Both the position numbers and the translations under genes were made by a program. The notes under the pieces are model-generated. The model was not told where the DNA came from. It made no database searches and saw only the letters and a list, made by a program, of their open reading frames with translations. A stretch of 33,128 nt of DNA. Origin: Oceanispirochaeta sp. (GTDB lineage: Bacteria; Spirochaetota; Spirochaetia; DSM-2461). Position 1 is the stretch's first letter. Every line of letters begins with the position of its first letter. The stretch covers positions 1 through 33,128 of the forward strand of contig NZ_JAQIBL010000354.1 in assembly GCF_027859075.1 (NCBI RefSeq), written 5' to 3'. Shown piece by piece: positions 23,613-31,164 of the stretch.

Positions 23613-24896
23613 ATGGAAAAATTTTTCAAGCTGAAAGCCAATGGAACCACCGTTAAAACAGAAGTACTGGCAGGAATGACAACCTTCCTGACCATGGCTT
23701 ATATTTTAATAGTGAACCCACTGATTTTATCAGACGCAGGTATGGATTTTGGTGCTGTATTTACAGCCACGGCTCTGTCCGCTGGTATTGCTACACTGGT
23801 TATGGCTTTAATTGCCAAACTCCCCTTTGCCCTCGCACCTGGTATGGGTCTTAATGCTTTTTTTGCATATGCCGTTTGTCTGGGAATGGGATACTCCTGG
23901 CAGTTTGCCCTGACGGCAGTATTTCTGGAAGGTATTATTTTCATCGTACTCACCTTTCTCAATGTACGGGAAGCCAACATCGACTGTATACCAACTAATA
24001 TTAAGAAAGCAATTTCTGTAGGTATCGGTCTGTTTATAGCTTTTATCGGCTTGCAGAATGCTAAAATGATTGTTAACAATGATGCTACACTCGTTGGATT
24101 GGGATCTATTTCCAGCCCTGAATTTACTCTGGCGATTATTGGCCTGGTAGTAACAGCAATCCTTCTGGCATTTAAAGTCAAAGGTGCCCTGCTTATCGGA
24201 ATAATTGCCGGTACTATTGCAGGTTTCCCCCTGGGACTGACTTCAGCACCCGCTGGAAGCTGGGCTCCCCCTTCACTGGCACCTATTTTTTTCAAATTTG
24301 ACTTTTCTCAGGTATTAACACTAGATATGTTCATCATTCTGTTTACATTTCTTATGGTAGATATGTTTGATACTGTGGGAACCTTGATCGGAGTGTCTAC
24401 TAAAGCTGGTCTTTTAACTGAGGATGGCAAGATTCCAAGAGTAAAACAGGCTCTTTTTGCGGATGCCATTGGAACAACCGTCGGAGCCTGTCTCGGTACA
24501 AGTACTGTTACAACCTACGTTGAATCTGCCGCAGGAGTAGAGGAAGGTGGAAAAACAGGACTCACAGCCCTTGTTGCTGCAATTCTTTTCTTTGCAGCCC
24601 TCTTCCTGTCTCCCCTCTTCCTGATGATCCCCAGTGCTGCCACAGCTCCGGCTCTTATTCTGGTTGGTTTATTTATGATCACTCCGGTTAAGGATATAGA
24701 GCTCCACGATATGACCGAGGCTCTCCCTGCCTTTTTGACCATGTTCATGATGCCCCTGACCTACAGCATATCAGAAGGAATTGTCTTTGGGATCGTATCC
24801 TATGTCATCCTGAAAGCCTGTACCGGTAAAGCTAAGAGCGTTCCTGTACTAACCTACATCATCGCTGCAATTTTTATTTTGAAGTTCTTTATCTGA
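23613..24896 (+). CDS. NCS2-family purine (adenine/hypoxanthine-guanine) permease, AzgA type
   Basis: 427 residues, mostly hydrophobic, with about 12-14 transmembrane helices. AzgA/PbuG/PbuO markers are present: TFLTMAYILIVNPLIL near residue 25, PFALAPGMGLNAFFAYAVC near 70, VDMFDTVGTLIGVSTKAGLL near 248, and GTSTVTTYVESAAGVEEGGKTG near 296. It would import purine bases with protons across the inner membrane. AAAGGAG lies 6 nt before the ATG. The adenine deaminase gene is divergent with a 220-bp shared region, which supports adenine as one substrate. A terminator follows. Adenine versus guanine/hypoxanthine specificity cannot be told from the sequence. Confidence 0.9.
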   Translation: MEKFFKLKANGTTVKTEVLAGMTTFLTMAYILIVNPLILSDAGMDFGAVFTATALSAGIATLVMALIAKLPFALAPGMGLNAFFAYAVCLGMGYSWQFALTAVFLEGIIFIVLTFLNVREANIDCIPTNIKKAISVGIGLFIAFIGLQNAKMIVNNDATLVGLGSISSPEFTLAIIGLVVTAILLAFKVKGALLIGIIAGTIAGFPLGLTSAPAGSWAPPSLAPIFFKFDFSQVLTLDMFIILFTFLMVDMFDTVGTLIGVSTKAGLLTEDGKIPRVKQALFADAIGTTVGACLGTSTVTTYVESAAGVEEGGKTGLTALVAAILFFAALFLSPLFLMIPSAATAPALILVGLFMITPVKDIELHDMTEALPAFLTMFMMPLTYSISEGIVFGIVSYVILKACTGKAKSVPVLTYIIAAIFILKFFI

Positions 24897-24918
24897 TCCT
24901 ACCAGTTCTGTTAGACTG

Positions 24919-24956
24919 AATAGACCCCGTCCTTCTGAGGCGGGGTCTATTTATTA
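24919..24956 (+). terminator. Rho-independent terminator after the purine permease
   Basis: An 11-bp stem (24919-24929 with 24941-24951, core TAGACCCCG/CGGGGTCTA) is closed by a loop that can pair further (CCT/AGG). It is followed by ATTTATTAT, a weak U-rich tail. It separates the permease from the HAD gene, but read-through is likely because that gene starts only 12 bp later. Confidence 0.7.
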
Positions 24957-24967
24957 TAGGAGTTCCC

Positions 24968-25651
24968 ATGGGAATCAAGACAATATTTTTCGATGCCGAC
25001 GGCACCCTTCTTGACTTCAGAAAAGCCGAAAATAAGGCATTAACAGGGCTTAAAGACTTTATGGGAAGTGACCTCTCTCAAGAGGATTTCATAAAGACCT
25101 ACCACAAAATCAATGACAGAATCTGGATGGAGCTGGAAGAGGGAAGTATAACAGCGGCAGAACTGAAGCAGGAACGTTTCCACCGTTTTGCCGCAGCCAT
25201 GAAGTCGAAGGTGTCAGCCCGGGAGCTCTCCGAGTTCTATCTCAGGGCATTGGGGCAGGGATGCTTTTATCTGAAGGACGCACAGAACCTCCTGAAGGCT
25301 CTACAGGAAGACTTTCCCATGGCAATGATAACCAATGGCCTCACGGCAGTACAAGAGGCCAGATTCGAAGCATTGGGCTTTTATGACCTCTTTACAGAAA
25401 TTCTTATTTCCGAGACAGAAGGAATAGCGAAACCGGACCCTGAAATATTCAAGAGAGCAGCACAGCGTATGGGGGTCCCTCTGAATAAGGAGATTCTGAT
25501 GGTAGGCGACAGCCTGAGCTCCGATATTGCCGGCGGTATAGCAGCGGGAATCAGTACATGCTGGTACAATCCCGGTGTATGGGAAAATCATTCCTCCCAC
25601 AAGGCGGATTATGAGATACAGTCTTTGATGGAAATATTGGAAATACTGTAA
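24968..25651 (+). CDS. HAD-family nucleotidase, YjjG-like
   Basis: 227 residues. All four HAD motifs are present: DADGT (D9 nucleophile, D11 acid/base), the Thr/Asn of ITNG (122-124), Lys155 in AKPDPEIF, and VGDSLSSDIAGG with D181 and D186. The helical cap between motifs I and II (about 15-95), the length and the ending resemble YjjG/YfnB, cytoplasmic 5'-nucleotidases that clear damaged or non-canonical pyrimidine nucleotides. Its place after a purine permease fits nucleotide housekeeping. AGGAG stands before the ATG at about 24960. It is tail-to-tail with the TetR gene with no gap. Substrate prediction within HAD proteins is uncertain. Confidence 0.82.
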   Translation: MGIKTIFFDADGTLLDFRKAENKALTGLKDFMGSDLSQEDFIKTYHKINDRIWMELEEGSITAAELKQERFHRFAAAMKSKVSARELSEFYLRALGQGCFYLKDAQNLLKALQEDFPMAMITNGLTAVQEARFEALGFYDLFTEILISETEGIAKPDPEIFKRAAQRMGVPLNKEILMVGDSLSSDIAGGIAAGISTCWYNPGVWENHSSHKADYEIQSLMEILEIL

Positions 25652-26254
25652 TTAAGTACAACCGATGGAAAGGCTGTCCAGATAGGAGATAGTGACGGCA
25701 ATGGCTCCCTCAGGTTCGAACTTTTCAATCATGGCAATCTGAAAGGCAAAGGCTTCAATCAGACTGAACAGCTGATAGGCCGTTTCCTTGGCCGGAACCT
25801 TTCGGAACTCACCCTTCTGAATCCCCTGTCTGATCAACTTTGAAAAAAGATAGATCAGTCCGACAGTTCTTTTCTCAATATCCCTGGAATAGTCCTTACC
25901 CTGCCGTTTCATCTGAAACAGAAAATCAGCCAGACAGGAAAAAAAGTCTCTTTTTCTATAACACTTCTCAATGATATCCCTGCAGATGAATTTCATCTTG
26001 ATCAACTCGCTCTGACCATCATCGGTAAAAAGAACCTTGTAGTCCTTGTACATCCCCTCGGTCATCTGTTTCACCGCATAGTAAAAAATCTCTTCCTTGT
26101 CTTTAAAGTAGAGGTAGAGAGTCGGCCTTGAAATACCACAGCGTTCGGCGATGTAGGAGAGATTCGTATCCTGATATCCTTTCTGGGCAAAGATAACAAA
26201 GGCCCGTTTAAGAATTTCCTGTTTTCGTTTCTCATGATCAATTATCTTGGGCAT
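25652..26254 (-). CDS. TetR/AcrR-family transcriptional regulator
   Basis: 200 residues, ordinary TetR length. The N-terminal HTH (about 10-56) reads RAFVIFAQKGYQDTNLSYIAERCGISRPTLYLYFKDKEEIF, a textbook TetR domain, followed by a helical ligand/dimer region. The start could be ATG 26254 or an in-frame TTG at 26263. ATG is preferred because the -10 box at 26268-26263 lies 8 nt upstream and overlaps the TTG. It follows the fab operon on the same strand but is separated by a terminator and its own promoter. Regulation of the fab genes is possible but unproven. Its ligand is unknown. Confidence 0.85.
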   Translation of the reverse strand: MPKIIDHEKRKQEILKRAFVIFAQKGYQDTNLSYIAERCGISRPTLYLYFKDKEEIFYYAVKQMTEGMYKDYKVLFTDDGQSELIKMKFICRDIIEKCYRKRDFFSCLADFLFQMKRQGKDYSRDIEKRTVGLIYLFSKLIRQGIQKGEFRKVPAKETAYQLFSLIEAFAFQIAMIEKFEPEGAIAVTISYLDSLSIGCT

Positions 26255-26262
26255 ATATATCA

Positions 26263-26291
26263 ATTATAGCCTGTCAGTATCGATTTGACTA
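26263..26291 (-). promoter_or_regulatory. tetR promoter, positioned for a leaderless mRNA
   Basis: On the minus strand, TAGTCA (26291 to 26286), a 17-bp spacer and a perfect TATAAT (26268 to 26263). The ATG at 26254 begins 8 nt beyond the -10 box and has no Shine-Dalgarno. Confidence 0.55.
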
Positions 26292-26354
26292 TGACACATT
26301 TTACTTATTTGTATATCAAAAACCCCGGGATCTATACAACAGCCACTCGGAGCC

Positions 26355-26386
26355 AAAAAAAGGCCGATCCCGACAGGAGCAGCCTT
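26355..26386 (-). terminator. Rho-independent terminator of the fab operon
   Basis: On the minus strand, AAGGC (26386 side) pairs with GCCTT through a stem of about 10 bp with one mismatch around a 5-nt loop. A T7 run follows (plus-strand A run 26355-26361). It lies about 90 bp after the fabV stop. Confidence 0.75.
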
Positions 26387-26406
26387 AAGTGCAGTTTTTT
26401 TAGGGT

Positions 26407-26441
26407 ATGCCGCTTAAGTACAACGTACTCCATGGCGGCAT
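26407..26441. repeat. Nested inverted repeat in the fabV-tetR gap
   Basis: Outer arms ATGCCGC (26407-26413) and GCGGCAT (26435-26441) enclose inner arms AGTAC (26417-26421) and GTACT (26425-26429) with a 3-nt loop. Neither strand has a U-tail. Flanks TTTTTTTAGG (from 26394) and CCTAAAAAA (about 26459-26467) are also inverted. The rest of the 26264-26477 gap holds the tetR promoter and fab terminator. Confidence 0.7.
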
Positions 26442-26477
26442 TATGTCAATAACAACTGCCTAAAAAAGATACCTAAA

Positions 26478-27653
26478 CTAAAATGCTGAAAGATCCACCT
26501 CCTTGTCATAGTCGATGCCGTCTACATTAAATCCGTGAAGCTTAAGATAATCTTCCCGGAATCCTTTAATATCCGATAAGTCGGATACATTTTCTGTAGT
26601 AACCTGGTCCCAGAGGTCGGAGACCGCGCTCTGCACATCTTCACGCATTTCCCAGTCATCAATCCGAATACGCCCCTTTTCATCCACAGGAACGTCCTTC
26701 CCGGGTTTGAGGCGATCCTTGAAGAGGCGGTACATCTGTTCGATGCAGCCTTCGTGAATTCCCTTTTCTTTCATGACCTTAAAGAGCAGGGCCATATAGA
26801 GGGGAACAACAGGAATGACCGAACTGGCACGTGTGACCAGAGCCTTGTTGACAGACACAAAGGCCTGCCCGTGCACATCTTTCAGCATTGTTGTGAGAGC
26901 TGCCGCGCTGTTTTCCAGATTTTCCTTGGCTTTACCGATGGTTCCTTCCCTGTAAACGGGGTAGGTCACGTCCGGTCCGATATAGGAATAGGATACAGTA
27001 CGAAATCCCTCTGCCAGAATTCCGGCAGATTTGAACTGACTGGTCCAGCGCATCCAGTCCTCACCGCCCATGACCTTAACAGTCGGGGCTATTTCTTCTT
27101 CATCAGCCGGTTCAATAGTAACATCATTGACTGTCTGATTCATAAAATCTACGGATTGAGCCGTATAGGATTTTCCAATGGGTTTTAATACAGAGCGATA
27201 GGTTTCTCCTGTTTCAGGATCCACTCTGACAGGTGATGCCAGGGAGTAGACCAGCAGATCCACCTGACCCCAATTCTCCTTGATCCAATGAATGGCTTGA
27301 GACTTGACATCATCAGAGAAGGCATCGCCGTCTATGGTGAAGGATTTGATCCCTTCTCTTTTAGAAAACTTGTCAAAGGCTCTGTTATTATACCATCCGG
27401 GGCTGGCAGTTCTCTTGGGGGAAGGCCCCTTTTCGAAAGAGACTCCCAGTGTCTCAGCTCCACCGGCAAAAGCGGCGGTAATCCGGGATGCCAGACCAAA
27501 GCCTGTAGAGCAACCGACAATGAGGATTCTTTTGGGCATTTCCAGAGCCCCTTGTCCTTTCACAAAGCCTATCTGGTTTTCTACTTCTTTTTCGCATCCT
27601 TCTGGATGAGCCGTGAGACAGACGCTTTTTATAATTTTCGGTTCTATGATCAT
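26478..27653 (-). CDS. fabV: Trans-2-enoyl-CoA/ACP reductase, FabV type
   Basis: 391 residues, the usual size of FabV/TER (about 395). It reduces the enoyl thioester double bond with NADH in the final step of fatty-acid elongation. The cofactor motif GCSTGFG is at about 48-54, where FabV proteins bind NADH. The catalytic signature Y-x8-K is Y234 and K243 in VYREGTIGKAK, near S-Y-S-Y-I-G-P. The ending LKLHGFNVDGIDYDKEVDL is typical of the family. It is the last gene of the fab operon and takes the place of FabI or FabK; FabV enzymes are known to resist triclosan. AAGGAAT precedes the ATG by 10 nt. Confidence 0.93.
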   Translation of the reverse strand: MIIEPKIIKSVCLTAHPEGCEKEVENQIGFVKGQGALEMPKRILIVGCSTGFGLASRITAAFAGGAETLGVSFEKGPSPKRTASPGWYNNRAFDKFSKREGIKSFTIDGDAFSDDVKSQAIHWIKENWGQVDLLVYSLASPVRVDPETGETYRSVLKPIGKSYTAQSVDFMNQTVNDVTIEPADEEEIAPTVKVMGGEDWMRWTSQFKSAGILAEGFRTVSYSYIGPDVTYPVYREGTIGKAKENLENSAAALTTMLKDVHGQAFVSVNKALVTRASSVIPVVPLYMALLFKVMKEKGIHEGCIEQMYRLFKDRLKPGKDVPVDEKGRIRIDDWEMREDVQSAVSDLWDQVTTENVSDLSDIKGFREDYLKLHGFNVDGIDYDKEVDLSAF

Positions 27654-27691
27654 TCTGTTTATTCCTTGATTCGTCCGTAGCTTCTACACAG

Positions 27692-27718
27692 TACCAGAGC
27701 CATAACAGGACTCTGGTA
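27692..27718 (-). promoter_or_regulatory. Intercistronic hairpin between fabZ and fabV
   Basis: Arms TACCAGAG (27692-27699) and CTCTGGTA (27711-27718) form an 8-bp stem with an 11-nt loop. On the operon strand it lacks a U-tail, so it is more likely an RNA-stability or processing element than a terminator; on the plus strand it is followed by ttttattt. Confidence 0.6.
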
Positions 27719-27724
27719 TTTTAT

Positions 27725-28147
27725 TTAATTAGACCCAGGGGTTTTCATGATGCACATCCAGGAAGCTTCTGCAGCCATTTCGTCACCGACAAAAGCCTTT
27801 CCCTTCTGCTTAATCATCATACCGCTGATTCTTTCATTAACAATCTCCATACGGACTTCGTCTCCTGGAACAACCTGGCGGCGAAACTTGGCTTTCTCTA
27901 TGGAGGCTAAAAAGAAGAGGCCCTCTTCATTCCGCAGTTTTTTAAGACCCGCACCACCGCACTGAGCCATGGCTTCCACCAGAAGGACTCCCGGTACAAC
28001 CGGGTATTCCGGGAAATGACCCTTAAAAAAGAAGTCATCCATGGTGTATTTCCTGTATCCGACAACACCCTCTTCGGAAACATTTTCCAGGCGGTCTACA
28101 AAGAGAAAGGGAGCCCGATGGGGGAGTAATTGTTCCATTTCTGTCAT
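27725..28147 (-). CDS. fabZ: 3-hydroxyacyl-ACP dehydratase
   Basis: 140 residues, matching FabZ. It dehydrates (3R)-hydroxyacyl-ACP to the trans-2-enoyl thioester. The hot-dog-fold catalytic pair is His44 in FFKGHFPEYPVVPGVL and Glu58 in LVEAMAQ. The N-terminal LLPHRAPFLFVDR is the usual FabZ start. Its Shine-Dalgarno (GAGGAT) overlaps the stop of fabF, 3 bp away, so translation is coupled. It is the fifth gene of the operon and is followed by fabV after a hairpin. FabA is less likely because this gene has the short FabZ length and no isomerase-type features. Confidence 0.93.
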   Translation of the reverse strand: MTEMEQLLPHRAPFLFVDRLENVSEEGVVGYRKYTMDDFFFKGHFPEYPVVPGVLLVEAMAQCGGAGLKKLRNEEGLFFLASIEKAKFRRQVVPGDEVRMEIVNERISGMMIKQKGKAFVGDEMAAEASWMCIMKTPGSN

Positions 28148-28150
28148 ATC

Positions 28151-29395
28151 TTAATCCTCGTACTTCTTGAAAATAATGGAGGCATTGTGGCCTCCGAATC
28201 CCAGTGAATCACTGAGAACCGCGTTAACCCTGGCATCGACTCCGACACCCGGCAGGTAATCGAGATCACAGCCTTCTTCAGGATTTTCCAGAGTCAGTGT
28301 ACCGGGGAGAAACTGATTTTGAATGGCCAGTACAGCTACGATGGCTTCCACGCCACCCGCAGCGCCGACCATATGAGCGGTGATGGCCTTGGTGGAAGAG
28401 ACTTTCAGTTTATAGGCATGAGTTCCGAATGCCAACTTGATGGCCTTGGTTTCGATGGGATCGTTAGTGGGTGTGGATGTGCCGTGGGCATTGATGTAAT
28501 CAATATCCTCAGGATTCAGGCCGGCATCTTCCAGAGCAAGTCTCATGGAGGCGGCAGCCCCTTTCCCATCGGGATCTGGTGAGGTCAGATGACCGGCATC
28601 GCAGGTAGCACCATAGCCTACCAGCTCGGCATAGATGGGAGCGTTCCTTTTTTTGGCATGTTCCAATTCTTCCAAAATAATGACACCGGCACCCTCTCCC
28701 ATGATAAAACCGTCACGGTCTTTATCAAAGGGACGGCAGGCCACTTCGGGTGTATCATTGAACTTGGTGGAGAGTGCCTGGATTCTAGAAAACCCTCCGA
28801 TACTAAAGGGGGTAATAGCCGCCTCCATGCCACCGGTGAACATGCAGTCGACCCTTCCGCTTCTGATCATATCCAAAGATTGACCAATGGCATCGGTGGC
28901 GCTGGCACAGGCTGTAGAAACGGAGGAACAGGGTCCATGGAGTCCAAGTTTAATGGCAACATTGGCGGGCCCCTCATTGCTGATCATCTTGGGAATGGTC
29001 ATGGGGGCAATCCCGGAGGGTCCTCTTTTAAAAAGCTGCATCATGTTTTCTTCTATCACTTCAAATCCGCCGATTCCATTGCCAAGGCAGACACCGACTC
29101 TGTGAGGATCAAAACTGCCTTCTATAAATCGGGCATCCCTGGCTGCCTGAACGGCAGAGGCAACGGCATATATAGTAAATTCAGCCATTTTTCTGACTTC
29201 TTTCCGGTCTACATAGAGGGTGGAGTCAAAATCCTTCACTTCTCCCGTGACTCTGCATGCAAATTGTTCGGTGTCAAACTTTGTATTAGCTCCGATTCCG
29301 GTCTTGCCTTCTTTCAGGGATTTCCAGAAAGCGGGGACATCATTCCCTGCGGGATTAACCGTACCCATTCCTGTGACTACTACACGTCTTTTCAT
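28151..29395 (-). CDS. fabF: 3-oxoacyl-ACP synthase II
   Basis: 414 residues, the usual FabF length. It condenses malonyl-ACP with acyl-ACP in chain elongation. The Cys-His-His triad is Cys163 in VSTACASATDAIG, His304 in INAHGTSTPTNDP and His341 in AITAHMVGAAGG, with Lys336 before it. Unusually, the motif before the second His reads TKAITAHMVG where most FabF proteins have TKSMTGHLLG; this is a conservative difference. AAGGAGAG precedes the ATG. The gap to fabG is only 59 bp, and no acpP gene lies there, which differs from the common fabG-acpP-fabF order. Confidence 0.94.
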   Translation of the reverse strand: MKRRVVVTGMGTVNPAGNDVPAFWKSLKEGKTGIGANTKFDTEQFACRVTGEVKDFDSTLYVDRKEVRKMAEFTIYAVASAVQAARDARFIEGSFDPHRVGVCLGNGIGGFEVIEENMMQLFKRGPSGIAPMTIPKMISNEGPANVAIKLGLHGPCSSVSTACASATDAIGQSLDMIRSGRVDCMFTGGMEAAITPFSIGGFSRIQALSTKFNDTPEVACRPFDKDRDGFIMGEGAGVIILEELEHAKKRNAPIYAELVGYGATCDAGHLTSPDPDGKGAAASMRLALEDAGLNPEDIDYINAHGTSTPTNDPIETKAIKLAFGTHAYKLKVSSTKAITAHMVGAAGGVEAIVAVLAIQNQFLPGTLTLENPEEGCDLDYLPGVGVDARVNAVLSDSLGFGGHNASIIFKKYED

Positions 29396-29454
29396 ATTAA
29401 ACCACTCTCCTTAAGAGTTACTTTTAGATTGAAGACCGAAAAAAAATCGGCCGG

Positions 29455-30186
29455 TTACATCACCATTCCGCCGTCTACATTCAGGACCTGTCCTGTGATG
29501 TAGGAGGCTTTGTCTGAAGACAGAAAAAGTACGGCTTCCGCTATATCCCGTCCAGAACCGGTGCGTCCAAGGGGAATCTGCTTTTTCAGTTCATCCATGA
29601 CCTTGTCGCCAAGATCCTTGGTCATATCTGTATTGATAAAACCGGGAGCAATAGCATTCACTCTCACACCCCGGGAGGCTACTTCTTTGGCCAGACTCTT
29701 TGTCAGGCCGATCATTCCGGCCTTGGAGGCGGCGTAGTTACACTGCCCTGCATTCCCCATGACTCCCACAACACTGCTCATATTGATGATACAGCCTTTT
29801 CGCTTACGGATCATCTGGGCGGCGGCAATTCGTGAGATGAGGAAGGCACTTGTCAGGTTCACTTTCAAGACCTGTTCCCACTGATCCATGCTCATGCGGA
29901 AGATCAGGCCGTCTCTGGTGATGCCTGCATTGTTCACGACAACATCCAGGCCCTCTTTGGCCAGGGGGTCAACAATGGCAGTCATCTGCTCTTCGTCTGT
30001 CACATTACCCTGATGCCAGGTCACGGTAGTTCCCTTCTCTGAGGCCAGAGCCTGAAGCTCATCTATATAAGGACTGGGACTGGTACTGATAAAGTGGACA
30101 GTGGCCTCTTCTTCAAGAAAAAGCTGCACTATTTCTTTTCCGATTCCCCGGGAGCCCCCGGTAACAAGAACTGTTTTGCCTTTCAT
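29455..30186 (-). CDS. fabG: 3-oxoacyl-ACP reductase
   Basis: 243 residues, short-chain dehydrogenase of FabG size. It reduces 3-oxoacyl-ACP to the 3-hydroxy form with NADPH. The dinucleotide motif TGGSRGIG (9-16), NNAG (85-88) and the Ser138, Tyr151, Lys155 catalytic residues (INMSSVV and YAASK) have the same numbering as in E. coli FabG. The ending VLFLSSDKASYITGQVLNVDGGM is diagnostic for the FabG group. GGGAGAG lies before the ATG. Located between fabD and fabF in the operon, 18 bp after the fabD stop. Confidence 0.94.
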   Translation of the reverse strand: MKGKTVLVTGGSRGIGKEIVQLFLEEEATVHFISTSPSPYIDELQALASEKGTTVTWHQGNVTDEEQMTAIVDPLAKEGLDVVVNNAGITRDGLIFRMSMDQWEQVLKVNLTSAFLISRIAAAQMIRKRKGCIINMSSVVGVMGNAGQCNYAASKAGMIGLTKSLAKEVASRGVRVNAIAPGFINTDMTKDLGDKVMDELKKQIPLGRTGSGRDIAEAVLFLSSDKASYITGQVLNVDGGMVM

Positions 30187-30204
30187 GTTTTCTCTCCCTG
30201 CTGA

Positions 30205-31164
30205 TTAATGAATATTTTTTATGTTTTCAAGAAGACCATTCAGACCCTCAAGAGTACCGCAGGAAAAGACTTCCTGCTCCATTCCGGATTTTTTCCATAG
30301 TCCTGTGAGGACCGTCCCGGGCCCGGCTTCGGCAACACGGAAGATTCCGGATGAACCGAGATTTCTTTCAATCTCCAGCCACTGTACGGGGCTGACCATC
30401 TGCTGAATACTCAGTTCCCTGGCTTCTTCTCCCGTAGTAACAAGGGTTCCGGTCACATTGGAATAAAAATCTTTCACCGGATCAGAAAACTTCAGTCCCC
30501 CCAGGAAATCGGCGAGAGCCTCTTTTCCGCTGTCCAGGAGAGGAGTGTGAAAAGGACCGGAGACTTTAAGGGGAATGACCCGTTTGGCTCCGGCTGCTTT
30601 TAAAGCACCCTGAACATCTGCAATACCGGCGGTAGTTCCTGAGATGACGACCTGAACAGGGCTGTTGTTATTGGCCGCATACACATGAGTGCTCTGACAG
30701 TTGGCCAGGACCTTCTGTATGGCATCAAAATCAAGCCCCATGACAGCAGCCATTCCCACATCCCCATAACGGGTTATTACCTGCGCAGCCGTAGAAGACA
30801 TGATGTCTCCCCTCGCGGAAACAAGTGAAAAAACATCGGATTCTGTTAAAATACCTGCATCGACCATGGCCGAAAACTCACCCAGGCTGAATCCTGCGGT
30901 GCAGGAAGAGTGGATTTTTTCTTCATTCAGGGCCCGGAGAACAGAGAGATTCACAAGAGTGACAGCCACCTGAGTGTTCTTTGTCTCTTTCAGATCTTCA
31001 ATAGAACCTTCGAATAAAAGGCCGCTCATATCCTTTCCGATGATGTCTGAAGCCAGGGAGAAGAGTTCTCTGACACAGTCATAGGATTCCCAGAGGTCTT
31101 TTCCCATACCGGGAAACTGAGCGCCCTGTCCGGAAAATAAAAAAGCTGTTTTATTGTCTACCAT
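30205..31164 (-). CDS. fabD: Malonyl-CoA:ACP transacylase
   Basis: 319 residues, close to FabD (about 310). It loads malonyl groups from CoA onto ACP. Motifs: FSGQGAQFPGMG (10-21), nucleophile Ser93 in TAGFSLGEFSAM (GxSxG), and catalytic His206 in VSGPFHTPLL. The ATG lies inside the end of fabH (7-bp overlap) and GGAGG about 12 nt upstream is within the fabH coding sequence, so the two are translationally coupled. One oddity is CFS-type spacing in the N-terminal region (LLFEGSIEDLKETKNTQVAV), which is normal for FabD homologues in diverse phyla. Confidence 0.92.
   Translation of the reverse strand: MVDNKTAFLFSGQGAQFPGMGKDLWESYDCVRELFSLASDIIGKDMSGLLFEGSIEDLKETKNTQVAVTLVNLSVLRALNEEKIHSSCTAGFSLGEFSAMVDAGILTESDVFSLVSARGDIMSSTAAQVITRYGDVGMAAVMGLDFDAIQKVLANCQSTHVYAANNNSPVQVVISGTTAGIADVQGALKAAGAKRVIPLKVSGPFHTPLLDSGKEALADFLGGLKFSDPVKDFYSNVTGTLVTTGEEARELSIQQMVSPVQWLEIERNLGSSGIFRVAEAGPGTVLTGLWKKSGMEQEVFSCGTLEGLNGLLENIKNIH

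Noticed and set aside
29396-29454. acpP between fabG and fabF
   Set aside because: The gap is only 59 bp, too short for an ACP of about 77 residues, and holds just the fabF SD.
28589-29503. 304-residue open frame on the plus strand opposite fabF
   Set aside because: It is fully antisense to a clear fabF with intact active-site residues, has no SD, and its translation is low-complexity Gly/Ser/His-rich.
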